Source: an uncultured Collinsella sp.
GTDB taxonomy: Bacteria > Actinomycetota > Coriobacteriia > Coriobacteriales > Coriobacteriaceae
Direction: 5' to 3'
DNA length: 6,515 nucleotides
Assembly: GCA_902492545.1 (NCBI GenBank)
Contig: CABULX010000116.1
Location: 1-6,515 of the forward strand
The position numbers and the translations under genes were made by a program. Shown here piece after piece: positions 1 through 4,979 of this stretch; the stretch's first letter is position 1; each line of letters starts with the position of its first letter. The notes beneath the pieces were generated by a model that searched no databases, was not told the DNA's origin, and worked only from the letters and a program-made list of their open reading frames with translations.

Positions 1-16
1 GCGCAACGCGTTGCGC
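1..16. repeat. Perfect 16-bp palindrome at the window edge
   Basis: GCGCAACGCGTTGCGC equals its own reverse complement. It could be a dimeric-protein binding site, or the lower part of a hairpin ending a gene that lies left of the window. No T-run follows it, so a simple intrinsic terminator is not supported. The sequence to its left is not available, so its role stays open. Confidence 0.5.
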
Positions 17-37
17 TGAGTCCTGAGGCTGTTGCAA

Positions 38-56
38 TGAAAATGAGAATCAAGGG
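38..56. promoter_or_regulatory. Fur-family-like box (candidate)
   Basis: Bases 38-52 read TGAAAAT-G-AGAATCA, matching 11 of the 14 fixed positions of the 7-1-7 Fur consensus TGATAAT-N-ATTATCA. Read as hexamers, GAAAAT and GAGAAT each match GATAAT at five of six positions. It may control a leftward gene outside the window or the rightward gene at 223. The site is AT-rich, so a chance match is quite possible; this is inference from pattern alone. Confidence 0.25.
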
Positions 57-131
57 ATGTATATCACTGTCCGTTTATGGAACCTATCTCCAACGAGTCG
101 TAGCCATAGTGTTTAATGTTAGAAACACATA

Positions 132-154
132 GTTGCCGGCGGGCCGCTGGCGAC
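132..154 (+). other. RNA hairpin in the leader
   Basis: Bases 132-141 pair with 145-154 (ten pairs, two of them G-U) around a GGC loop. It lies 15 bases before the GGAGG at 170-174. No T-run follows, so it is more likely a leader structure than a terminator, or a GC-rich coincidence. Confidence 0.35.
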
Positions 155-169
155 GTTCCCCCTGATATC

Positions 170-174
170 GGAGG
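170..174 (+). promoter_or_regulatory. Strong ribosome-binding site for the 12-codon ORF
   Basis: GGAGG is followed by eight bases and then ATG at 183. It is the only strong Shine-Dalgarno sequence upstream of the protein at 223. It is 48 bases from that start, too far to serve it directly, so the position matters for how the downstream gene is translated. Confidence 0.55.
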
Positions 175-182
175 TTCCAGGT

Positions 183-221
183 ATGTTTCGCGCTCCGTTA
201 AACAACTATCGGTTGGGCTAA
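183..221 (+). CDS. Possible 12-aa leader peptide, or 5' end of a frameshifted gene
   Basis: ATG at 183 opens a 12-codon frame, MFRAPLNNYRLG, ending in TAA at 219-221. It has a GGAGG eight bases upstream, the best start signal in the region. Its stop lies one base before the ATG at 223, an arrangement typical of translational coupling, in which the terminating ribosome restarts on the next gene. The peptide resembles no attenuator peptide I know, and it has no run of one amino acid. Alternatively, a single-base indel (real or a sequencing error) could have split what was once a slightly longer N-terminus of the 223-672 protein. The sequence alone cannot decide between these. Confidence 0.35.
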   Translation: MFRAPLNNYRLG

Positions 222-222
222 C

Positions 223-672
223 ATGGGTCGCCGTGCTATTTCGATAACCCTTGCAGTGGTCTGCCTGGCTGTGCTCCTGGGCGCTACAGGGCTGTTTGCT
301 ATAAGCCGAGAAACGTCCTATATGCAGGAATGCGCTTCCGAAGGGTTTGCCATTGATGGTTACTATCGGGATGACAAAACGAGTCGGGAAACCCTGGCTT
401 TTCTTGAGGAGGACAACTGTCGATGGCAGCTGGTCGATCAAGACGGAATCTGCACAGACGGGCAGTTTAAGCGTACGGATGACCCCAACATCCTGATATT
501 AAAGAAGGAAAACGGCGAAGAATTCGGCACGATTCACGTTGCGTATATATCGCGCCGACGCAATCAGGGGCAGATTTACCTAATTAGAAATACTAAGGTG
601 ACCCGATTTTATCTGGTGAGCACCGATCCGGCGTTTACAGTGGAATCTGGCGATGTCGATGCGGACGTCTGA
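223..672 (+). CDS. Unrecognised single-pass membrane-anchored or secreted protein
   Basis: I do not recognise a family. The 149-residue product starts MGRR, followed by a hydrophobic stretch at about residues 6-27 that would act as a signal anchor or signal peptide. No convincing lipobox is present: Cys14 is preceded by AVV and sits inside the hydrophobic segment. The rest (about 30-149) looks like a small soluble domain rich in predicted beta strands, for example GYYRDD (46-51), GTIHVAYI (102-109) and QIYLIRNTKVTRFYLV (117-132), with cysteines at 37, 66 and 77 that could form a disulphide outside the cell. ATG 223 is the only plausible start in frame, because TAA at 199-201 closes the frame upstream, yet it has no good ribosome-binding site of its own. 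The gene is clearly more AT-rich than its neighbours (27 of 60 bases are G or C in 481-540, against 42 of 60 in 4681-4740), suggesting recent acquisition or weak selection. Confidence 0.7.
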   Translation: MGRRAISITLAVVCLAVLLGATGLFAISRETSYMQECASEGFAIDGYYRDDKTSRETLAFLEEDNCRWQLVDQDGICTDGQFKRTDDPNILILKKENGEEFGTIHVAYISRRRNQGQIYLIRNTKVTRFYLVSTDPAFTVESGDVDADV

Positions 673-683
673 TTCACGGCAAT

Positions 684-730
684 AAAACAGCGAGCGGGGC
701 GCGGGTGAACTGCACCCCGCTGTTTGCTCG
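684..730. terminator. Bidirectional terminator between convergent genes
   Basis: AAACAGC at 685-691 pairs with GCTGTTT at 719-725, and alternatively AGCGGGG at 693-699 pairs with CCCCGCT at 715-721. Read on the minus strand, the hairpin is followed by TTTTATT, a usable U-tract for transcripts of the DUF389 gene. On the plus strand the tail is only TTTGCTC, weaker but still serviceable for the 223-672 gene. Its place between two convergent stops (672 and 796) supports the call. Confidence 0.65.
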
Positions 731-795
731 TGTCCGTATCGCGTCTGCGTCTCGTCGTAACTTGCGTCCGTGCGCGCATTCATCCCGCGCCGGTA

Positions 796-1941
796 TCACT
801 TCACATCGAACTCCACGCGATCGAGTTCGGGCACATTGAGGTCGATGAGCTTGCGGGCGACGTGACGGTCGTGTGCCCCAAGCGCCTCGCCTGTCGTCAC
901 ATGGGCGACAATCTCGCGCTCGACGATGCCCTCTTCCTCGCCTTCGGTAGCCGAGGTTTCGACGGCGACGGTGTAGTCCTTAAAGCCCGGTAGCACCGCC
1001 GCAAGCTCGCGCGTGGTTTCGGTGACGCCGTAGCCGTCCTGCACGCCGGACTGCGCCGAGCCAATATACCCCGCCGTCATGACGATGCAGGGGATGGCAA
1101 AGACTACCGTGCCCACAATGATGCGGCGGCGCACCTTGCGTGATAGCTCGTCGACCTCGGCATCTTCCTCGGCAGTCACAATGCCGTCGCCGTTGAGGTC
1201 GCGCTTGAGCGGCACGCGTAATAGAAGCAGCACGGCTTCGGCAGCCAGCGCGATAAAGACCACGTTGACGCCAAACTCATAAAGCGCCGAGAGAAACAAT
1301 GACCCGCTTGCGATGGCGATGCCATAGCCCGCCGCGCACAGGGGCGGCATGAGTGCGGTCGCCACAGCCACCCCGGCGATGAGCGTGGCGGGTTCCTGGT
1401 CGCGCGAGTTGCCCAGGCCACCCGCAAAGCCGCCCGCGAGCGCGACGGCAAGGTCCCACACAGTCGGTGTCGAATTGTCGATGATGGCGGCCGTGGTGGT
1501 GCCAAGGGGCGAGAGCTTAAAGTACAACGTGGACGTGACCAGGCAAAAGGCCATCTGCAGAGCCAAGCTCGCGACGGCCTCAAGGGTAATCTCGCGGTCG
1601 AGCGTGGCGATGCCGTATGCCATGGCAAGGACCGAGCCCATGAGCGGGCAGATGAGCATGGCGCCCACGATGGCAATGTCCGAGTCGATATCGAGGCCGA
1701 TGCTCGCGATGAGCATAGCGATGATGAGGATGCACAGGTGAGAGCCGGTCAGGCGTGCCCCGTTTACAAAGCGCTTGCGAATCACGTGGTAGGGCGCACG
1801 GCCCTCGCGAATGTTGAATGCCCGCTTTAGAAAGCGGCTTGCGTTCTCCATGGCCTCGCTGTGGGCGGGGCGGATGCCATGGCGCCGATGATGGCGCTCG
1901 CGCAGTCGCTTGAGCTGTTGTTTATCGAGTTCCATGTCCAC
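796..1941 (-). CDS. DUF389 family multi-pass membrane protein with an EF-hand-like loop
   Basis: The 381-residue product fits the DUF389 membrane family, whose function is unknown. It has a basic, His/Arg-rich N-terminus (1-65). Hydrophobic helices follow at about 68-83, 87-109, 119-140, 159-178, 186-211, 215-242 and 272-294, including the conserved-looking core segments AIVGAMLICPLMG (90-102) and VAVATALMPPLCAAGYG (191-207). A soluble acidic C-terminal part covers about 295-381. By the positive-inside rule, the loop 243-272 (LKRD ... RKVRRR) is cytoplasmic. That loop holds a sequence matching an EF-hand (248-259), which is unusual. The reading starts at GTG 1941; ATG 1935 two codons later is as likely, with AGGTGG close upstream of it. 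ATG at residue 31 is a less likely third choice. A terminator upstream separates it from the transporter gene, so it probably has its own promoter. Confidence 0.85.
   Translation of the reverse strand: MDMELDKQQLKRLRERHHRRHGIRPAHSEAMENASRFLKRAFNIREGRAPYHVIRKRFVNGARLTGSHLCILIIAMLIASIGLDIDSDIAIVGAMLICPLMGSVLAMAYGIATLDREITLEAVASLALQMAFCLVTSTLYFKLSPLGTTTAAIIDNSTPTVWDLAVALAGGFAGGLGNSRDQEPATLIAGVAVATALMPPLCAAGYGIAIASGSLFLSALYEFGVNVVFIALAAEAVLLLLRVPLKRDLNGDGIVTAEEDAEVDELSRKVRRRIIVGTVVFAIPCIVMTAGYIGSAQSGVQDGYGVTETTRELAAVLPGFKDYTVAVETSATEGEEEGIVEREIVAHVTTGEALGAHDRHVARKLIDLNVPELDRVEFDVK
1165..1200 (-). other. EF-hand-like calcium-binding loop in the DUF389 protein
   Basis: Residues 248-259 read DLNGDGIVTAEE. 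This fits the 12-residue EF-hand pattern with acidic or Asn ligands at loop positions 1 (D248), 3 (N250) and 5 (D252), Gly at 6 (G253), a hydrophobic Val at 8 (V255) and Glu at 12 (E259). It lies in the loop predicted to face the cytoplasm between the sixth and seventh hydrophobic helices. The match is plain; metal binding is inference. A single loop without clear flanking helices could also bind like a dockerin or calcium-blade loop. Confidence 0.55.
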
Positions 1942-1956
1942 CTCGTATTGCCGTAG

Positions 1957-1972
1957 GAACGCGGGTGCGTTC
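1957..1972. promoter_or_regulatory. Inverted repeat at the 5' end of the DUF389 gene
   Basis: GAACGC-GGGT-GCGTTC is a perfect 6-bp inverted repeat with a 4-base centre, 16 bases from the GTG start and 9 bases past the candidate -10 box. As DNA it sits where a repressor would block initiation; as RNA it would form a tight hairpin at the start of the mRNA. Either role is inference. Confidence 0.4.
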
Positions 1973-1981
1973 GCAGCATGT

Positions 1982-2011
1982 ACTCTACACCGTGACGGGC
2001 GGGGCGGTCAT
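1982..2011 (-). promoter_or_regulatory. Candidate promoter for the DUF389 gene
   Basis: On the minus strand, TAGAGT (1987-1982, four of six bases of a -10 box) lies 18 bases after ATGACC (2011-2006, four of six of a -35 box). It would give a leader of roughly 35 bases. A promoter is needed here because a strong terminator lies upstream, but these boxes are weak and the exact site is uncertain. No other gene or signal was seen in 1942-2087. Confidence 0.3.
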
Positions 2012-2087
2012 CTTGACAGGGAACTTAGGCGAGCAGGCAAAGGAAGACACGCCACATGCGAGTACTGCTGAGGGTTTCGGCAGATAC

Positions 2088-2125
2088 AAAAAAGCGCGGG
2101 GCCGGATGGTCTCCGACCCCGCGCT
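2088..2125 (-). terminator. Strong intrinsic terminator of the OPT transporter gene
   Basis: Read on the minus strand, AGCGCGGGG (2125-2117) pairs with CCCCGCGCT (2101-2093), with further GGA/TCC pairing inside, and the stem runs straight into six T residues (2093-2088). It begins about 26 bases after the transporter stop codon. This is a textbook Rho-independent terminator and argues against co-transcription of the transporter and DUF389 genes. Confidence 0.9.
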
Positions 2126-2150
2126 CTGCACGGGTGCGTTGTTGTTTGGT

Positions 2151-3854
2151 TTAGCCCAGCAGGCTCAGGCCAACAGAGACAAACGCCAGGATAACGCCGA
2201 CGATGGACTCGCCGCCGAGCAGGCCGCTGGCAACGACCAGACCCTGTTCCTGGAAGGCGGCGTCCTTGGCAGCTCTCTCCTCGTCGGAAAGACCAGCGGT
2301 GGCGTCGCGGTGGGCGGACCACTTGTCGTAGGCGAGCTTGACGCAGGAGCCCAGGAATGCCGTGAGTGACATGTAGAACGGCAGGTACACGCCCAGGCCG
2401 ATCATCATGGCCGGAATGCCGAGCCAGTACATGACGATGCCGGCGATAAAGCCGCCAACGAACCACGGCACGCTCGGGATGCCCGAGACCATGGTGGCGA
2501 CGACGCTTGCCTGCGCGGCAACAAAGCTCTTGTCGGGGCCAAAGGCGTCCGGGCCATAGGCGGTGACGAGCGCGACCATGACGGCTGCGGCGACCAGGGC
2601 GCCCACGATGCCGCCGATGGCTTGGCCGATCCATTGCGCACGCGGGTTGGTGCCCAGCACGGCGCCGGCCTTAAAGTCGTTCATGACGTCGCCCGCAAGG
2701 CCGCACGCCACGGCAACGATGCCGGCGATAAAGAACAGCTTGACCTGAGCGATCTGTGCGAAGGCAGCCACGATGAGCATAACGATGAGGCCAAAGATTT
2801 CCATGGGGTCGATACCCGTCTGGCCGCAGCTCTGCGCGCTCATGATGGTGGTGACAAAGGTGAACAACGTGACGATGACGGCCGGAACGGGGCCAAGGTC
2901 GAGCGCGATGGCAACGATTACGGCGATGGCGGCAGCGCCCAGGCCGATGATGCCGGCGTCGAGCTTAAGAGAGCCCGAGATAAGCGACTGCTCGTCGGTG
3001 TCGGTGGAGCTGTCGGCGGCAAGACCGCGGACGATACCGGCGACCTGCGGCAGGATGTCCTTGAGGACGACGGCGACGCCAAAGCCCATCATAAGACCCA
3101 TACCGAGGGATTTGACGATACCCTGCGCGGTCACAATATCGAACAGGCCAGCAGCGGTGCCGCCAACGATGATGCCAAAGTTGCCCAGCAGCGCGCCGGC
3201 AAACCAGAAGGCGACGGGGGCGAAGCCCACGAGGAAGCCGATGGACAGCAGCATGGGCGAGTTGTAGATGGCAAAGGTCACGCCGGGGATATTGAGCGTG
3301 CACAGCATACTGGGCACCACGCCCAGGGCGTCGCGCAGCACGCTGTAGATGCCTGCGATGGCCATGGAGCCAAAGAGCTGCTTACCGGTCTTGCCGCCGG
3401 CCTCGGTAGCACGTAGGGTCTGGGCAGCGGCGTTGCCGGTGGGGAACTCCAGCGCGGCGTCCACGATAAAGTGACGGTGGATGAGCGCTGTCGCTAGAAG
3501 GCCCAAGATGGTGCCGGCGAGCGCCACGATAAACATGTCGAGCCAGCTGATCTGGTCGGCATAGCCCAACATCCAGGCGCCCGGGATGGTAAACGCCAGG
3601 CCGCCGGCGACCATGGCGCCCGCAGACATGATGGTGTGGGTGACGTTGGCCTCGTTGAGGCTGGCGTTGCCCATGAGCTTAAGGAAGAACAGCGAAATGA
3701 CGGCAGCGAAAATGATCGGCCAGGGGAGGGCGCCCATCTTGAGGGCGGTATAGGCCGAGCTTGCCGTGATGATCACGCAGCCAAGGGCGCCGATGACGAC
3801 GCCGCGCAGCGTGAGTTGACCGCGCATCGAGGTGCGGTTCGAGGGATTGCTCAT
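2151..3854 (-). CDS. OPT-family oligopeptide or metal-chelate transporter
   Basis: The 567-residue, strongly hydrophobic protein belongs to the OPT (oligopeptide transporter) family of secondary carriers in the cytoplasmic membrane, in which members move peptides or metal-chelate complexes. Typical features are EFPTGNAAAQTLRA (136-149) after the first helices, an SAQSCGQTGIDP segment (339-350), the long motif CGLAGDVMNDFKAG followed by LGTNPRAQ (384-407), and the late GLLGGESIVGV (544-554). I judge 14 to 16 membrane segments, in line with the family. A hydrophilic insert at about 278-298 (DSSTDTDEQS) and another at 509-538 are probably cytoplasmic loops. The start ATG at 3854 has AAAGGAG six bases upstream. 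It is transcribed divergently from coaX, after a roughly 100-base structured leader, and ends at a strong terminator. The substrate cannot be told from sequence. Confidence 0.92.
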   Translation of the reverse strand: MSNPSNRTSMRGQLTLRGVVIGALGCVIITASSAYTALKMGALPWPIIFAAVISLFFLKLMGNASLNEANVTHTIMSAGAMVAGGLAFTIPGAWMLGYADQISWLDMFIVALAGTILGLLATALIHRHFIVDAALEFPTGNAAAQTLRATEAGGKTGKQLFGSMAIAGIYSVLRDALGVVPSMLCTLNIPGVTFAIYNSPMLLSIGFLVGFAPVAFWFAGALLGNFGIIVGGTAAGLFDIVTAQGIVKSLGMGLMMGFGVAVVLKDILPQVAGIVRGLAADSSTDTDEQSLISGSLKLDAGIIGLGAAAIAVIVAIALDLGPVPAVIVTLFTFVTTIMSAQSCGQTGIDPMEIFGLIVMLIVAAFAQIAQVKLFFIAGIVAVACGLAGDVMNDFKAGAVLGTNPRAQWIGQAIGGIVGALVAAAVMVALVTAYGPDAFGPDKSFVAAQASVVATMVSGIPSVPWFVGGFIAGIVMYWLGIPAMMIGLGVYLPFYMSLTAFLGSCVKLAYDKWSAHRDATAGLSDEERAAKDAAFQEQGLVVASGLLGGESIVGVILAFVSVGLSLLG

Positions 3855-3878
3855 ATAGAACTCCTTTGCGTATATCCG

Positions 3879-3917
3879 CTTCCCCCGGGAGCGCCGCTAC
3901 GGATACGGCGCGGGAAG
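3879..3917 (-). other. Long hairpin in the transporter mRNA leader
   Basis: In the minus-strand transcript, CUUCCC (3917-3912) pairs with GGGAAG (3884-3879) and GCGCCG (3911-3906) with CGGCGC (3896-3891), twelve pairs with a six-base bulge (3890-3885) and a nine-base loop. The structure ends 11 bases before the AAAGGAG ribosome-binding site. The loop bases UAUCCG (3905-3900) are also complementary to CGGAUA (3878-3873) just after the stem, giving a weaker alternative fold. It matches no riboswitch class I recognise. Confidence 0.5.
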
Positions 3918-3964
3918 TCGGGTTACCAAGGGCCGATGCGTGAGCTCGCGTACGACCGCGCATC

Positions 3965-3970
3965 AGTATA
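3965..3970 (-). promoter_or_regulatory. -10 box of the OPT transporter promoter
   Basis: On the minus strand the bases read TATACT, five of six of the -10 consensus, about 110 bases before the ATG. The expected -35 position (around 3993-3988, TCCCAA) has no match to TTGACA and overlaps the inverted repeat at 3981-3998, so the promoter may depend on a bound activator. Confidence 0.5.
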
Positions 3971-3980
3971 GCCGCAAGCT

Positions 3981-3998
3981 AGTCATTTTGGGATGACT
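3981..3998. promoter_or_regulatory. Inverted repeat between divergent promoters (candidate operator)
   Basis: AGTCAT-TTTGGG-ATGACT is a perfect 6-bp inverted repeat with a 6-base spacer. It lies nearly midway between two outward-facing TATACT boxes (3970-3965 and 4014-4019) and covers the -35 position of both. A dimeric regulator bound here could control the transporter and coaX together. No regulator gene is adjacent, so the protein is unknown. Confidence 0.45.
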
Positions 3999-4013
3999 GG
4001 TTTAGGTAGGCGA

Positions 4014-4019
4014 TATACT
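4014..4019 (+). promoter_or_regulatory. -10 box of the coaX promoter
   Basis: TATACT matches five of six -10 bases. The predicted transcript start is near 4026, giving a leader of about 20 bases that holds GAAAGGAG (4031-4038) before the ATG at 4047. The -35 region lacks a TTGACA match and overlaps the inverted repeat. This placement rules against the earlier in-frame ATG at 3993, which lies upstream of the -10 box. Confidence 0.55.
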
Positions 4020-4046
4020 GCTGGGCAGACGAAAGGAGCGCCGACG

Positions 4047-4898
4047 ATGCTTAATGGGTGCGCATATATATTGACGGTCGACGTGGGCAACACGTTCATT
4101 CGCTTTGGCCTGTTTGCAGAGGATTCGGCCGCGGCGCAGGAATGCCCGCTTGCGACGTGCGAGATCACGACGCCGTCGAGCATTACAGCCGACGAAGCGC
4201 GCATGAGGCTCGCGCAGGTCATGGGCGCGCTGGCGGCCGATGCGGGCATGCCCGGCGCGCTCGTTCCCGCGGCCGCAGTGCTGAGCTGCGTGGTGCCGGC
4301 GCTCGAGCGCCCGTGGAAGGTGGCGCTTTCCCGTACCTGCACGGGACGCGTGCTCACGGTGGGACCGGGACTTAAGACTGGCATGCCCGTCCACTACGAC
4401 GACCCCGCCGAGATCGGCCCCGACCGCATCGCCGATGCCGTGGCGGCTCGTGCCGTCTACGGCTCTCCGTGCATTGTGATCGACCTGGGCACTACGACCA
4501 ATATCGAGGTCATCGATACGCACGGAACCTTTGTCGGCGGCGTCATCGCGCCGGGCCTGGCACTTGGCGCCCGCTCGCTTTCGGCCGCTGCGGCGCGCCT
4601 GCCGCAGGTCGAGCCCTCGGCACCGGCGCGCGTCATCGGTCGCAACACGCGCGAGGCCATGCGCTCGGGCGTGGTTCTGGGCGAGGTGGCCCGCATCGAC
4701 GGCATGCTCGACATGGTGCTCGCCGAGATGCGCGCGACCAAGGCCGCGGGGGAGGGCGATGTGCCCATCGTCATTACCGGCGACGATGCCGAGGCGCTTG
4801 CGGCGTTGGTTGGCCATAGCCTGACGGTCGACGATGCGCTGACGTTGCGGGGTCTCGCCGAGCTCTACCACATCAACCAAAAGCCCCGACGCGCGTAG
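4047..4898 (+). CDS. coaX: Type III pantothenate kinase
   Basis: This enzyme phosphorylates pantothenate with ATP, the first step of coenzyme A synthesis in the cytoplasm. The 283-residue length fits the family. Seen in order: the nucleotide-binding DVGNT (12-16), LSCVVPAL (79-86), GLKTGMPVHYDDPAEIGPDRIAD (108-130) with the GxDR signature and the presumed catalytic D126, IDLGTTTN (145-152), GGVIAPG (164-170), IGRNT (197-201), ITGDD (243-247) and the C-terminal GLAELYHIN. The start at ATG 4047 is chosen for its GAAAGGAG eight bases upstream and a -10 box at 4014-4019; the in-frame ATG at 3993 lies before that promoter. Two motifs differ from the usual form: family members generally show GTATT and TGG, here GTTTN and TGD. 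All three conserved Asp positions (12, 126, 146) are kept, so I expect activity, but this is not proven. Confidence 0.9.
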   Translation: MLNGCAYILTVDVGNTFIRFGLFAEDSAAAQECPLATCEITTPSSITADEARMRLAQVMGALAADAGMPGALVPAAAVLSCVVPALERPWKVALSRTCTGRVLTVGPGLKTGMPVHYDDPAEIGPDRIADAVAARAVYGSPCIVIDLGTTTNIEVIDTHGTFVGGVIAPGLALGARSLSAAAARLPQVEPSAPARVIGRNTREAMRSGVVLGEVARIDGMLDMVLAEMRATKAAGEGDVPIVITGDDAEALAALVGHSLTVDDALTLRGLAELYHINQKPRRA

Positions 4899-4908
4899 GA
4901 CGGGGGCT
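4882..4908 (+). terminator. Weak 3' hairpin at the end of coaX
   Basis: AGCCCC (4882-4887) pairs with GGGGCT (4903-4908), or AGCCCCG with CGGGGGCT with one bulged G, spanning the coaX stop codon. No T-run follows. The right arm can instead pair with GCCCC at 4921-4925, so two exclusive hairpins are possible. I rate termination here as uncertain. Confidence 0.3.
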
Positions 4909-4936
4909 GGTGGGATAAGCGCCCCTACCTTTCACC

Positions 4937-4945
4937 TGCTACAAT
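4937..4945 (+). promoter_or_regulatory. Extended -10 promoter of the dCMP deaminase gene
   Basis: TGC-TACAAT matches the extended -10 pattern TGn-TATAAT with five of six bases in the hexamer. No -35 box is evident, which is common for extended -10 promoters. The transcript would begin near 4952, leaving about 28 bases of leader with GGAGG at 4967-4971. It shows that the gene need not depend on coaX transcription. Confidence 0.6.
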
Positions 4946-4979
4946 GGGTCAAACTATTGCGATTTCGGAGGTGTCTGCC

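Larger units (their letters stand above)
17..182. other. AT-rich non-coding leader upstream of the orphan gene
   Basis: No recognisable gene lies here. On the plus strand there is a 31-codon ORF (ATG at 37, TAG at 130-132; begins MKMRIKGCISL) with a weak GAGG at 25-28; I do not consider it supported as a gene. A TTTAAT at 112-117 matches five of six bases of a -10 box but has no good -35 partner. A long reverse-strand open frame covers part of the region and runs antisense through the following gene, so I treat it as a chance frame. Confidence 0.4.

Noticed and set aside
64..441. A 125-codon open frame on the minus strand overlapping the leader and the 223-672 gene
   Set aside because: No ribosome-binding site or recognisable domain was seen, and it overlaps a plus-strand frame with a plausible membrane segment. 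I cannot fully exclude it because that neighbour is itself an orphan.
2013..2018. Perfect TTGACA on the plus strand
   Set aside because: No -10 box follows at 16-18 bases, and no plus-strand gene lies downstream; the region is the 5' side of a minus-strand gene.
2622..3416. A 264-codon open frame on the plus strand inside the transporter gene
   Set aside because: Its product is a low-complexity Gly/Asp/His/Ala string and it is antisense to an unmistakable OPT transporter.
796..3854. Transporter and DUF389 genes as one operon
   Set aside because: A strong minus-strand terminator with six T residues lies between them, and the gap exceeds 200 bases.
3873..3905. H-type pseudoknot in the transporter leader (loop UAUCCG with CGGAUA)
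   Set aside because: With no linker between the long stem and the downstream strand, the loop pairing cannot form while the 12-pair stem is intact. It is kept only as an alternative fold.
3993..4046. Upstream in-frame ATG giving CoaX 18 extra residues
   Set aside because: It lies before the TATACT -10 box and inside the inverted repeat, while ATG 4047 has a well-spaced GAAAGGAG and starts right before the conserved DVGNT region.
4002..4880. A 292-codon open frame on the minus strand, antisense to coaX
   Set aside because: It mirrors coaX almost exactly, its product is rich in Arg, His and Ala with no domain, and long antisense frames are expected in GC-rich genes. The plus-strand product has clear CoaX motifs.
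4944..4979. Upstream in-frame ATG giving the dCMP deaminase 12 extra residues
   Set aside because: This ATG overlaps the extended -10 box, and the GGAGG at 4967-4971 is correctly spaced for ATG 4980.
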